In this document: positions 12,622 through 22,464 of the stretch, piece by piece
Layout of the letters: every line of letters starts with the position of its first letter
Numbering within the stretch: position 1 is the first letter of the stretch
Assembly (NCBI GenBank): GCA_948470475.1
Contig: OX419347.1
Location: 3,139,572-3,203,571 of the forward strand
Origin: Galaxea fascicularis
Taxonomy: Eukaryota > Cnidaria > Anthozoa > Scleractinia > Euphylliidae
Length of the DNA: 64,000 nucleotides
Direction: 5' to 3'
The notes under the pieces: generated by a model
Seen by the model: the letters and a program-made list of their open reading frames with translations, nothing else
Databases searched by the model: none
What the model was told of the DNA's origin: nothing
Program-made: the position numbers and the translations under genes

Positions 12622-15600
12622 CGGCACTTTAGATTGTTTGGACTCAAATATGCAAACATCAGTCACCTGTAAAAAAAAATGCGACAAATAGGGGTTTACC
12701 ATCAGGGGTTCAAAACTACTTCGGTTTATTAAGGCTTAATGTGCCTGAAATCACCATGAAAACCCCAAGTCTGATTGTCAACATTGGTTCAGATATTTAA
12801 TTTACAATATTTTAAAAGCCTGAGTGCAGATCATACATTTAACAACCCTCAACCTTACAAAATCATGATCTTTAGCCCTGACAAGTAACAGCAAACAGCT
12901 CCTTATAGTCTCTTCTCCAGATGTTTTTGCATCTCTATAGTACCACTGATCTTTTGTTTATGTTATTTTATTTCAGGCCTTCTGTCTTGGACAACTATGC
13001 TCTCCTGTCAGGTACATTAAACTGCCCATGTATGTCATCTTCTTAGAGAAGCTGTTCCCTTCAAATAGCTTCTTATTTTTCATTTTCAGGCCAAGTTAAC
13101 ACACTGACCAAGTTACTGAAGAATGAGAAAACTCCTTTCTTCAGAAACTTGGTTCTGTTGCCACTTTTGGTCCAACAAGAAGCAGACTCAGATATCCAGG
13201 TATGTATTTGTATAATTTTAAAAATATGTTGCATCTATGGAATGCAGTTCAACTGTATTTGAGTATTGTACTGTTCACCTAATAGTCAATTGCAAAATTT
13301 TAATGTCTCCACTATCTTTAAGTTTATAATAATTTATTATATATTTATTATTATAGGTTGTAGTTAATTAGGAAGCCCAACATGAATATGTGATATTTTT
13401 TAGAAAGCAACTGATGGAAGAATACAGGCTTTTAACCATGAAGTTGGTGAGTTGAAACACATCAGTAATATTTAAATCTTCACTGAAAACTAAAACTAGA
13501 AACTTATTAATTTTGATTATTGTATTTGAGCCTATTTCACCCCTCCTATGTTGTCGTGATCTTTACCCTTCCCCCATCTTCCCTCAGCTTCCTTGTTTCA
13601 CCTTTGATAAAAACCATTCCCACTTTTCATCTGTCATCTTTTTACTGTTCACCAAATTTTTCTAACCAACCTCCTTTTCCAAACCCTGTTCTAACCTTCC
13701 CTACCCCTTTTTTGTCCTTCTCCTAAACAGTGTTACAATAATTTGTAGCTACAGCTTTCTCCACTACCCTCATCCTCACCATTTGACCTTTGTTTTCCCA
13801 CTGCAATTCGCTATAATGGAACACATTGACAATACCTTGTGTGACCCAATAAGTTGGTTCCTCTTGGAGAGTTTTTCAATTGGAGATTGTTTTGTTTTGT
13901 TTTTCTGTTGTTGTTTTTTTTAGGGAGGGGGTTTATTACCAAAGTCTGTTTAACCCTGTAAACCCTGATATGATCAGCATGTATATTCCCCACACTGTAC
14001 TCCAGACATTTTCTATGGTAATGATGAGGAGAATTTGTTAAACAATCAAGACATTTTTTTCTTGTTGATCACAACCTTAATGTTTGATTGAGCAGTGTTA
14101 CTATAAGGAGAAATTAAATACTGGTCAGTCTTACGGATTAAACTTTTCCTTTATGGCTTGAAATCAGCAATGCATAGGAAGCATAATAATCAACGTTATT
14201 TTGAGGTACCAAATGTTGAAATTTCTCTTTTTCAGATAAATTTAATGAAGTAACTTACAACTTACAAGTTATTTGGATTAAAAGGCTGGCACACTATTGT
14301 AAAATTTTACAGGATACTACTTTTTTTTGTTTTTTTTTTATGACAATTTTGGTGTGCACGGCTACAGTATCAACTGAATCCCGTGTCCTGCAATCACGCG
14401 GAGCGTGCACCGACGAGAGCGTCGCGTGAATTTGTTTTTAGTCTCATCAACTTGGATCGATCTTAAAGTTTAAAATAATTTTGTACCTGTATTTACACAA
14501 TTACAGTGCTTACAGGTAACAATCATTTTAACCTCTTTTTTCTTACCCGAGCCTTCATCGACCATAACTGTAAATACTACGAAGAGTTTACTGAGTTCTG
14601 TCATCTGGAGGATGATCATGTGACAAGTAAATCCAAGCCACGCGAAGATGTTGTAGGTCACGCAAAGAAAGATGCAAAATGTGAATCTCACTCCGCGGGT
14701 ACGGTTAAAATACCGGAATTAAATACAAGTGGATGTGGAATTAGTGATTTAAAATTCTGCCTCTACTGTTAAATAGAGCGACGCATCGGTTTGCTCGGCG
14801 ACAGCTTTAAATTGCAGATCGATTTACTGACTGTGGGTGAAGGGGCAACGAATTTTTGAGTAAAATTACGACAAATCTTTACTTTCATGTGGTGCTGTTA
14901 GTTTGTCCTCTTTTCATTTTTTAATTTTGTTTTTGTTTTTGTTTCTTTGTTTATTTACAAGAGTAGTGCAATAGACCATTTCCGAGTTCATGTCTGCCTC
15001 CTCTTCAAAGCGAGTCTAAGTGCGAAGTTTTTGTTATGAAAATTAGTTTTCATTCATATGTAAAGTAGAAATAATTACGATCACAAAAACTTCGCACTTA
15101 GACTCGCTTTGTGGCACACATGAACTCGGAAATGGCCTATTAGACTTAAGCGTTTTTTGCGAGGGAAGGGGCAATATGAAGAGGATTTTTTTCGCAGCAT
15201 TTAGTTTAAAATTTTTTCTTTCAACGAGACAGCTCGGTCACCTTCATCAGCCACACCATCAGGCACGCGACTCAATTGACGTCATGTTTCCTTTTTTGTA
15301 CGTACATGCAGCAACAAACCGAACTTTCGACTACACGGATGACGTTTACTTTCCATACGAAGCTAAATTAACACGATATAACATCAAAATAGCTTTCCAA
15401 ATTGAATAAGTGAAAGCAACGTTAACGCAAGGAAACTTCTTTTTGCGGTTTCGAAAGTGGCTGAAATGGGCTTCAGTATTTTAAATAAGTCTGGTTTATT
15501 AATAAAATCGTCGCGCTTAGACGTAAGCGAAATGCGAAATTATTTTACAAAAATAAAACGACCTACATCATGTTCAAAATGGACCGGGCCTTACAATAAT

Positions 15601-18600
15601 AAAACCATAACATACAATAAAATTAGATAAAAAGCCTAGAAACTAGAAATATATATCAACTTATACATCAAGTTATACATTGAATTCCGAAGAGTTCCTA
15701 AATTACATGCCGTGAGCATAAAGGCACATCGCCGGAAAAAAACTTCGTTTAAAGCGTTCAGTTTTGCAACTTATAAGGGATGGTCTAAAAAAGTACGCAT
15801 TGATTGTTCCAAAGGAATTTTCTTTAGAACAATGACACTGACATTGAACTACACCTTCAAGTCGTGTTCTTAGGCACGCAAAATATAACACGAAGCCGCG
15901 AAATCAGCGACGGTCCAAAGAAAGCCTAGATTACCGGTACATTCGAAACTGAAGCTTGCATGGTTTTGGTTTATAGCTCGTCTCAAATACGAGGAATAAA
16001 TTACATGCAGTTGGTTTAAAATAATTACAATGAATAAAAAAGAGAAAGAAGGAGAGATTTTGCCCAATTCGTTGCTGATACAACCAGGCTACTTCAAGAC
16101 GTTTCCGTCAAGTCTTGCATCGGAATTAAGCCAATCAGAAAGTAATCCAAGAAAGGCGCGTGTAGATCATATCTTGCCCTTGGACGACCTTCAGTCTCGA
16201 GATCTGCGTTTTGAGCTGAGCAAAACTAGTCACCACCGAATATATCAACTGTCCAAGGCCTTTGGGCGTTTAAAGCCGAGTTTCTTTTCAATTTAACCGC
16301 AATTCAAGGGAATCGAGAGCTATGCATGCAAATTTCGTTTTCAGAGGTTCCGTGGCTGTTTTTAATGACTTTAAGGGATTTGTTCTTTGGTGTGTGCTTA
16401 TTACATACGTTATGTCTTCCGTCGCTGGCAATGCAAATGGATGTTGTGGTTTTAATCTATTCAGTCACGTCTGTTGCAATGGTGAATGCGTTTTTGGCAC
16501 AGACTGCATCGGTCACCGATGCACGTCTGATTCCCATTGTGCTGGCATGGAGAGTTGTTGCCGCGGTGTTAACAAATGCAAAGCAGATTATCATTGCCTC
16601 GGAGATGTTTGCCGGACTAATTCTGACTGCGGGCGATATGGCAGTTGCTGCCAGTTTGATGATCGTACGCAAGAGAGGAAGTGTCTAGAAAACTGTCTCG
16701 GTGCAAGGTGCACCAGTGATTTTGACTGTGGTCGGAATGAATGCTGTTGCGGCAATAAATGTTCAGACAGTCTCTGTGGGTCTTGTGCTAGGGACGCAGA
16801 TTGTGGCAGTCATCAACGTTGTTGCAATGGAGTGTGTCGAGAGACCGCCGATGGATGCATCAATCAAACAGCGATTTTTTGTGGCGCGATCGGTTCAGTT
16901 GCATTCCTTTGCTTTCTTGGTTTTCTGTACAACTGTGTTTGGCTTCGTCGAAGATTGCCTCGTTACCAAGATGAGACGCATCTTACTGCGCTAGGCGCAT
17001 GTGCAGCATTGAAAAGCTCATCGCCCAATCCGGAACAGAATCTACCTCCTTACGAACAAGCGTGCCCAGACTCCCCTCCACCTAGATATGAACAGCAAGA
17101 GAGAGTCGGTCTCCAACACCACCACCGTGAAACACCAAGAACAAGGGAAGCACCTCCCCCGTACAGTGAATCGTTAGAAGAGAGATCCGGAGGGGCATAT
17201 GCGGCTTACCCTTCCTATGGTGCTGTGTTAACAACTGTGTAGAATCAGTAACGTGAAAGTTGAGATAAATCGTTGTCAATTCCTTCATTAGAGGGGTGTG
17301 CTAAATTGAGATCTACATGTAACTCAATAAGAATTTAAGCAAAAATCTGTTCAAAAATACAATAAATACTTTCCAAGAACTATAGCTGACTGAAACTGTC
17401 TCCCTAACGTCATTGCATCATCAAGTTCGTTAGAGCCTTTCAAATCTAAGTTGTCAGCCCTTTTAAACAATAGTAAAAGTTAGTTTCATTGTGGCAAAGA
17501 CTTTAGTCTAGAATATTAAAATCTTTGATTGTATTCACCGAAAGCACCAAGGCCCCATTCACGAAAGAAAGAACAAGTGTATTGTCAGGTTATTGCATAG
17601 TTACTACTTTGGCTACGTCAACAGAAATCGTTTAGATGTAGCTCGAACGGTTAAATGAACGATTTCGATACCGTTTTCAATGCAGTCAGTATTTGTTGTT
17701 AACTTAAGTTTGTTTCTAAGCCCCTTCCTCCCTCTTTCGCTGCCTCTCTTCCTCCCTCCTTCCCTTCTTCCCACTGCTCCATCCCTCTCTTCCTCGATCC
17801 TCCCTCCCTCACTTTCTCCCTTCTTCCCACCGCTCCATCCATCTCTTCCTCCCTCCCCCCTCCTTCCCTTCTTCCCACCGCTCCATCCCTCTCTTCCTCT
17901 CTCCCTCCCTCCTTCCCTTCTTTTTTTCCGCTCCCTCCCACCCATCCTGCCTCCCTCTCTTCCTCCTTCGCCCCTTCCCTCCCACCCTTCAAGACCCTTC
18001 TCCCATTTTTTCCGCTCTTTTCCTCGTTCTCTCCCTCCCTCCTCTTCTCCCGCTCTCTCGCCTTTAGAAATAAGGTTAATTGAGTCTGGTGAGTTGCGCG
18101 ATGCAGTGAGGTATCTGTAGCGATTCCCGTTGAGCTCGTTAGCTTCCTAGCCTTAACGCCTGGCAACAGTGCAATACTCTTGTGGAGGGCCGAGTTGTTG
18201 GAAGCAGAATTAGTGTTCGCCAAGTGTTGACTGCGTTTCGAACACCTCGGCCCATTTCATCACAACTTATGAATGTTTCTGTCTAGCAAGTTGGCAGTCG
18301 CACTAACAATCAGTTTGGCACTATTGTGGCGATATTTTAATGGAATTATACCATGCAGTCGGGTATTTCAGATGAACTCTGTTGCTTGATAGTGCCTCTC
18401 CGCAAATTAGCACAGTGGGAAACATTTCTCGTAGATAGATAGAGATAGAAAACTTTATTAAGGTGTCAAAACCGTCTAGCTAGGGATAAAAGAATCCCTT
18501 ACTAATTTGGGGACACTTGGGGTCTGAAGGGTTTGTTTGTTTGTCATGTATTCTGATTTTTCATTGTTTCATTATTCGCTTTAGTCCCAGACTACTTGCG

Positions 18601-20761
18601 CACAAAGTATGATCCGGAAATAGAAGAGTCAGAACAGAGACTGGAAACCATGGCAACGAATATCCCTGCTGAACAGGCCCAGGTAAAAGGAAACTGTAGT
18701 TTAGTCCCCACAGAGACAAAACACGAGTAGATCCTGAGAGTGAGACTGTAGAATAGCGTTTCCATTTGGAGATGTTAAGTAGAAATTCGCGAATTTACAC
18801 GCTGAAGTACACTTCGCGGCGGATGATGCTACCTTCATGTGATGTTTGCTTTGAATTTCAGAAACAGATTGCCACGTTAAATGAGCTGGCGTCCAATCTA
18901 AATGACGTCATAAAATTTGCCAGGGAGGAGTGGGAGGGGGAGCAGGGTGCAGGTATGATGCATGTTCATGTGACCGGCGTAGCATTCAGTTCCTTCCCTG
19001 TGTTAGAGCTTCGTTTTGCACTGAGGAGTTGGAGCGTGAAAAGAAACGTAAAAGAACACTCGACTCGTTCATCACTTATCGCTTTGCGATATTGCTTGTG
19101 ATAAAAAAGAACTTGCACTTATCGGTGCCAACTCGACGCGCGTCCTACATAGGAACGACTTACAGTTGTTTTCTTTCAAATAGTCTTTCATAAAGCGTGC
19201 GTAAGATTTCGAGTGATAAGTGTTTCGCATCGCTTTATCGCCAACTCTGTTGTTTACCTCGCCTTGTAAGTTACAAACCGCTTCTTTATCAAGTAATTTC
19301 TTTCAGTGCGTTGCCGCGACTCATTTTTTGACGGCAGATATCTCAGCAATACGATCTATTATTTCCCAGAATTAGTGGGGTCGTATATTGCATCATGTGA
19401 AGCATCTTGACCAATCACAGACGAGCAAAAATAGGATGTATTACCACTTGCGATAGTATTGCTGAAGTCACTCAAAAGTAATTTCTTGCCGCCGTTTTTA
19501 TGTAGTTTATATACGGAATAAGACTTCATGGCTTGCTTCTTTCCTTTCATTTAACTTCCAGCAGCAAGAAGCTCGTCCACAGTTAATCCTGATCTCAACA
19601 CTTTAGTGGCTGCCGTCACTTTCGGAAAAGGTAACTTCCCTTTCACACCCGAAACTGAGGGCGGTAAAGGGTATTTTCGTAACTCGTGATCGGAGCTTTT
19701 TTCCCGCGAAATATGAAATGGCTGATGTTTTCCTCGTGAATCGTGATTTTGCAAAGTTATTTTCCGTGAAACAAGAAATAAATGTTTAATTCGCCGTGAA
19801 CCGTGACTATCATTATGTCTGTTTTGAAAGGACCGTTTTATTTTACGTGAAACGTGATCTAGCCACCCCTCGCTTACCAACTGCGAAACTGAGTACCACG
19901 GATTTTAAGGCTTTCTCTTGGGGAATTACCAGGAGTGCTTGCCTACGGAAACAAAAGTTTTATATCACGGTCTAGCAGAAGTAACAAGCGCAAGCCAAAT
20001 GATGGCAAATGTTAACAATTCCATGAACCAATCAGACCTCAAAGAAAAGTATGCAAGCTTTCTCAAAGGCGGGAAAATATGAAACCGGCTGACACAGCGC
20101 GGTAACTATGGACGCAAACGAGCAACGCCAAGCGTGGGAACATCCAGGTTTTGCTCAGCAGTGGTGGGAATTTGGAAAACACTCAGCTGGTGTTAGGGTT
20201 TTGTGTCATCTTTACACTTATATGTTTCGCTTTTCTTTTTTAGGACTCAAACCTGCTAAAGTCACTAAAGGAAGGAGTTCTAAATCAGATAAAGGTATCT
20301 TTATAGACACTGATTGTGGTTAATTACAAAAGGTTGTGGTTGTTGTCCCTTATATTTTTTTGCTCCAGAGCTTGATACACTTTGATTAATATTTCAATTT
20401 TCTTTCACACGCTTTGGTGGGGTTCATCCACAGACTCAAGACTTGAAACAGGAAAGTACTGCTCAGTAGCTTTCAATTGAATTGTGACACTATAGGATTT
20501 GATCCACATACTCAAAAGTGAGACTCAAACCAGGCACGCTTGTACTTCAGTACAATACAATGGGTTCTGTGTGTGAAAGATCATTTCAGGCACTTTCATG
20601 ATCTCAGCTCCTGTTTCACTATTTTAGGTCCCCAAGGTGCATGGTCAAGCGACAAGTCAACCAACAAAGTTCCAAGTTCCATGAAGCTTGATACAAAAGC
20701 AGCCGCTAATATCCATCCATACGGCACCGCAAATAGATCTAATAATCGGACAGGACCTTAG
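11690..20761 (+). CDS. MED8: MED8, Mediator complex subunit 8 (10 exons, complete)
   Basis: MED8 is a head-module subunit of Mediator, the coactivator bridging transcription factors and RNA polymerase II. Coding exons: 11690-11695 (just ATG CAG), 11915-12024, 12977-13011, 13090-13199, 13404-13446, 18585-18682, 18862-18952, 19562-19630, 20244-20294, 20628-20761. They sum to 747 bases, giving 248 aa and a TAG stop, with GT-AG sites and matching phases throughout. Family-matching stretches are KLENEQMNWPSVLDNYALLS, NEKTPFFRN, FNHEVVPDYLRTKYDPE, NTLVAAVTFGKG and the C-terminal ANIHPYG. Length is close to the human protein (268 aa). Intron 5 (13447-18584) is unusually long and hosts another gene. 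The acceptor at 19562 is a tandem CAGCAG (NAGNAG) that could yield a one-residue variant. The two-codon first exon is inferred from the N-terminal Met-Gln of the family. Confidence 0.94.
12389..12625. mobile_element. Palindromic MITE-like element in MED8 intron 2
   Basis: Termini CATTCACACCA and TGGTGTGAACG are near-perfect reverse complements. They are followed by AACATGTTTA and TAAACATGTT arms. About 235 bp, with no coding capacity. Confidence 0.7.
13935..14055 (+). repeat. Dispersed repeat, first copy
   Basis: The segment from the TTAACCCTG motif through TGATGAGGAGAATTTGTT to AACAATCAAGAC recurs in reverse orientation at about 61005-61100. The two copies share nearly every position over ~95 bases. 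It lies in MED8 intron 5 and is non-coding. Confidence 0.75.
14970..15141. mobile_element. Palindromic MITE-like element in MED8 intron 5
   Basis: Left arm AATAGACCATTTCCGAGTTC and the right-end arm are near-perfect reverse complements. Inner arms AGCGAGTCTAAGTGCGAAG and CTTCGCACTTAGACTCGCT are also complementary. The centre is ~60 bases and AT-rich. Total ~172 bp, non-coding. Confidence 0.8.
16322..17242 (+). CDS. Cysteine-rich single-pass membrane protein with PPxY tail, nested in a MED8 intron
   Basis: Intact 306-aa frame with no introns, family not recognised. Residues ~15-36 form a hydrophobic signal region. The extracellular part (about 40-183) holds ~35 cysteines, with four repeats of C-x5-C-x5-CC starting at C67, C97, C130 and C155; the third has x4 and a CCC. 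A hydrophobic segment at ~184-207 is followed by LRRR, which predicts a type I topology. The cytoplasmic tail is proline-rich with PPRY (253-256), PPPY (278-281) and LPPY (241-244), motifs that bind WW domains such as those of Nedd4-type ubiquitin ligases. The layout (Cys-rich ectodomain, one TM, PY tail) recalls Shisa-type adaptors, but the cysteine spacing differs. The gene lies on the same strand as MED8, wholly within intron 5, and presumably has its own promoter. The start is the first ATG before the signal region. Confidence 0.85.
   Translation: MHANFVFRGSVAVFNDFKGFVLWCVLITYVMSSVAGNANGCCGFNLFSHVCCNGECVFGTDCIGHRCTSDSHCAGMESCCRGVNKCKADYHCLGDVCRTNSDCGRYGSCCQFDDRTQERKCLENCLGARCTSDFDCGRNECCCGNKCSDSLCGSCARDADCGSHQRCCNGVCRETADGCINQTAIFCGAIGSVAFLCFLGFLYNCVWLRRRLPRYQDETHLTALGACAALKSSSPNPEQNLPPYEQACPDSPPPRYEQQERVGLQHHHRETPRTREAPPPYSESLEERSGGAYAAYPSYGAVLTTV
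17700..18062. repeat. Pyrimidine-rich imperfect minisatellite in MED8 intron 5
   Basis: The plus strand is almost pure C/T. Imperfect units contain CCTTCTTCCCACCGCTCCAT followed by CTCTTCCTC, recurring every ~50-65 bases. Long open frames on both strands (Leu/Pro/Ser-rich on plus, Glu/Arg/Gly-rich on minus) are products of the composition, not genes. Confidence 0.8.
18430..18520 (-). repeat. Possible retroelement 3' end fragment
   Basis: A GATA-rich run precedes AACTTTATTAAGGTGTC, which looks like the reverse-oriented 3' tail of a non-LTR element. No reverse transcriptase sequence is present. The call rests on appearance only. Confidence 0.3.
19660..19865. repeat. Internally repetitive CGTGAA-type sequence in MED8 intron 8
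   Basis: The element CGTGAA(A/T/C)CGTGA recurs about every 40-70 bases (for example near 19735, 19795 and 19847), with weaker copies near 19678 and 19768. It lies just downstream of MED8 exon 8. The minus-strand open frame across it is a by-product. Confidence 0.55.
20420..20530. repeat. Copy of the ~105-bp dispersed repeat
   Basis: Contains the family core GGAAAGTACTGCTCAGTAGC followed by TTTCA and the CCACA-ACTCAAAA element seen in the arrays near 26.5 and 58.7 kb. It lies in MED8 intron 9. Confidence 0.65.
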
Positions 20762-22464
20762 CAACAGGGGCCTTAGCAACATCAACAAACAATCTGATAT
20801 AACAACCCTCTGAAAGAAGCCATTAAATTTGAGTGTCGTTAGGGAAAACAAACTGTAATGCCCCTACCAAAAACCACGTTTTTAGTCGATTTGAGAGAGA
20901 AACGTACGTATACTGATAAACCTCTTGAACGTAACATGTTTATCAAAGGGAGAGAAGTGAAGAGATATCGAACTTAACTGATGCAAATTCCACCCTCGTC
21001 GATTTTGCTTTCTTTATTCTGGGTGTCCGGAGTTACACAGGCAGTTACATCACATTACCTTGTAAAGAAAAGAAGACGAAATACTGCAAAGTAAAGGTGA
21101 TTTAATTTAAAACATATCTGCCATCTTGTTTGTAGCGTCTTTTAAATAAATCGATTAAACTTTCAAAACCCTTGTTATTCATTCGGATTTAAAAGTTATT
21201 TTCTCAGTTCATAAAATAATAATGATAAAAAATAGAAACTAGAAACGCGTCTGCTCAATAATTACCTACCTTACACATGATGTAAACGTATTGGGGACAC
21301 CTATCTACCTATGAACTAAAAATGCTCAAAGTGATGAATATGCGTTGCGAAGAGAGGAAAAGGTGGGAAGCATTAAATACAATATGAAATGCCCCCCTCC
21401 CTCCCACCTCTCTCCCTCTCTCTTCGCATAAGATCTTATTTCTATACACCCTCTAAGTATTTTAAAATGGCATAAAATATGTTCCATGTTCTAAAATATG
21501 TATGACTCACAATTTGAGAATTACATAAATAATTGATCTCTCCATGAAATACTATTCCAGGCTTACAATCTTCATGTACCGCACAGCCAAATTTTGCCTG
21601 TGAGCATGCGAGTGAAAACAGATTTCGTTGCTGCGTCGCTCTGGGTATGTTTTGTCGACGTTGTACGACTATGGCTGTGCAGATTAATTTTACTTCAAAA
21701 AAGTTTACTTAACGACAACTTTTCTTCTGTGAATTCTTACAGCTAGTTAGCGCAGCGAAAAATAAGAAAAAACAATAATTATTGTTGTTGTTTCCTGATT
21801 TTCATGGCCGTGGTTTAAGGTTGCCATGGCTACACCACCAAGAAGTGCCATAACGCTCTTTTTACAATTGAATTAAATTAAAATGATAAATGTATTGACA
21901 CATAATACAAATAGCTCGCTTTAGTTTCTCTTGAAATCTCCCTTCCACCCATCATTAACTAACACAGCCGATAACGTCCACTTCTTTAGCAAGATTCCAA
22001 TATATGTACGCACTTTAGTCACACTTTGGGATTTCATTTGTGTTTATCATAGTAAACAGGGCCCGGTTGTTCGAAAGGCGATTAACTTAATCCAGGATTA
22101 GCGTAAACTTTAGTTTCAGTTTTCTAACTTTTGGGGAAAATTTTGTTGTGCTTTTTTCTTTTTTCGTTTTCTGGATTAGTTTCCTCTGTTTTTTGCTGAA
22201 TATCAGCGTTGAACAACATTTGGGAATAGAGAAACTCCTTGGCTAATTTTTAATCTTGGATTAGCGTTAATCGCCTTTCGAACAACCGGGCCCAGTACGA
22301 AAGAAGGGTATTGCTCATCATCATCGCCAAAGAGCTGAGACATGCTCAGATTTATAAGTGACTATTAATTGGCTTGGAACAATGGGCTCCTGCTATTGGG
22401 TAAAACTTTCCAGTTCGCCGCAAACTAGAGACAAAAAATTGTTACCTAATAACGGAATTGATTG
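20762..22464. other. Convergent intergenic interval between MED8 and the class C GPCR
   Basis: Both genes end here. An AATAAA near 21145 could be the MED8 poly(A) signal. The only clear structure is the palindromic element at 22059-22293. A CT-rich run lies near 21390-21420. No coding region is supported. Confidence 0.5.
22059..22293. mobile_element. Palindromic MITE-like element with GGGCCCGGTTGTTCGAAAGG ends
   Basis: Left terminus GGGCCCGGTTGTTCGAAAGG and the right terminus are perfect reverse complements over at least 20 bases. The following CGATTAA and GGATTAGCG arms also match. About 235 bp, non-coding, typical of a folded non-autonomous DNA element. Confidence 0.85.

Noticed and set aside
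13935..14055. Considered as a CRISPR-like or regulatory repeat
   Set aside because: Two inverted dispersed copies 47 kb apart in a eukaryotic genome fit an interspersed repeat; there is no array.
16326..16994. Alternative +2-frame proteins overlapping the Cys-rich gene
   Set aside because: Valine/alanine-rich frames come from reading the TGT/TGC-rich gene out of frame; they lack any domain, and the Cys frame has signal, TM and PY motifs.
17613..18223. Long Glu/Arg/Gly-rich minus frames and Leu/Pro/Ser-rich plus frame
   Set aside because: Products of the pyrimidine-rich minisatellite; composition alone keeps the frames open.
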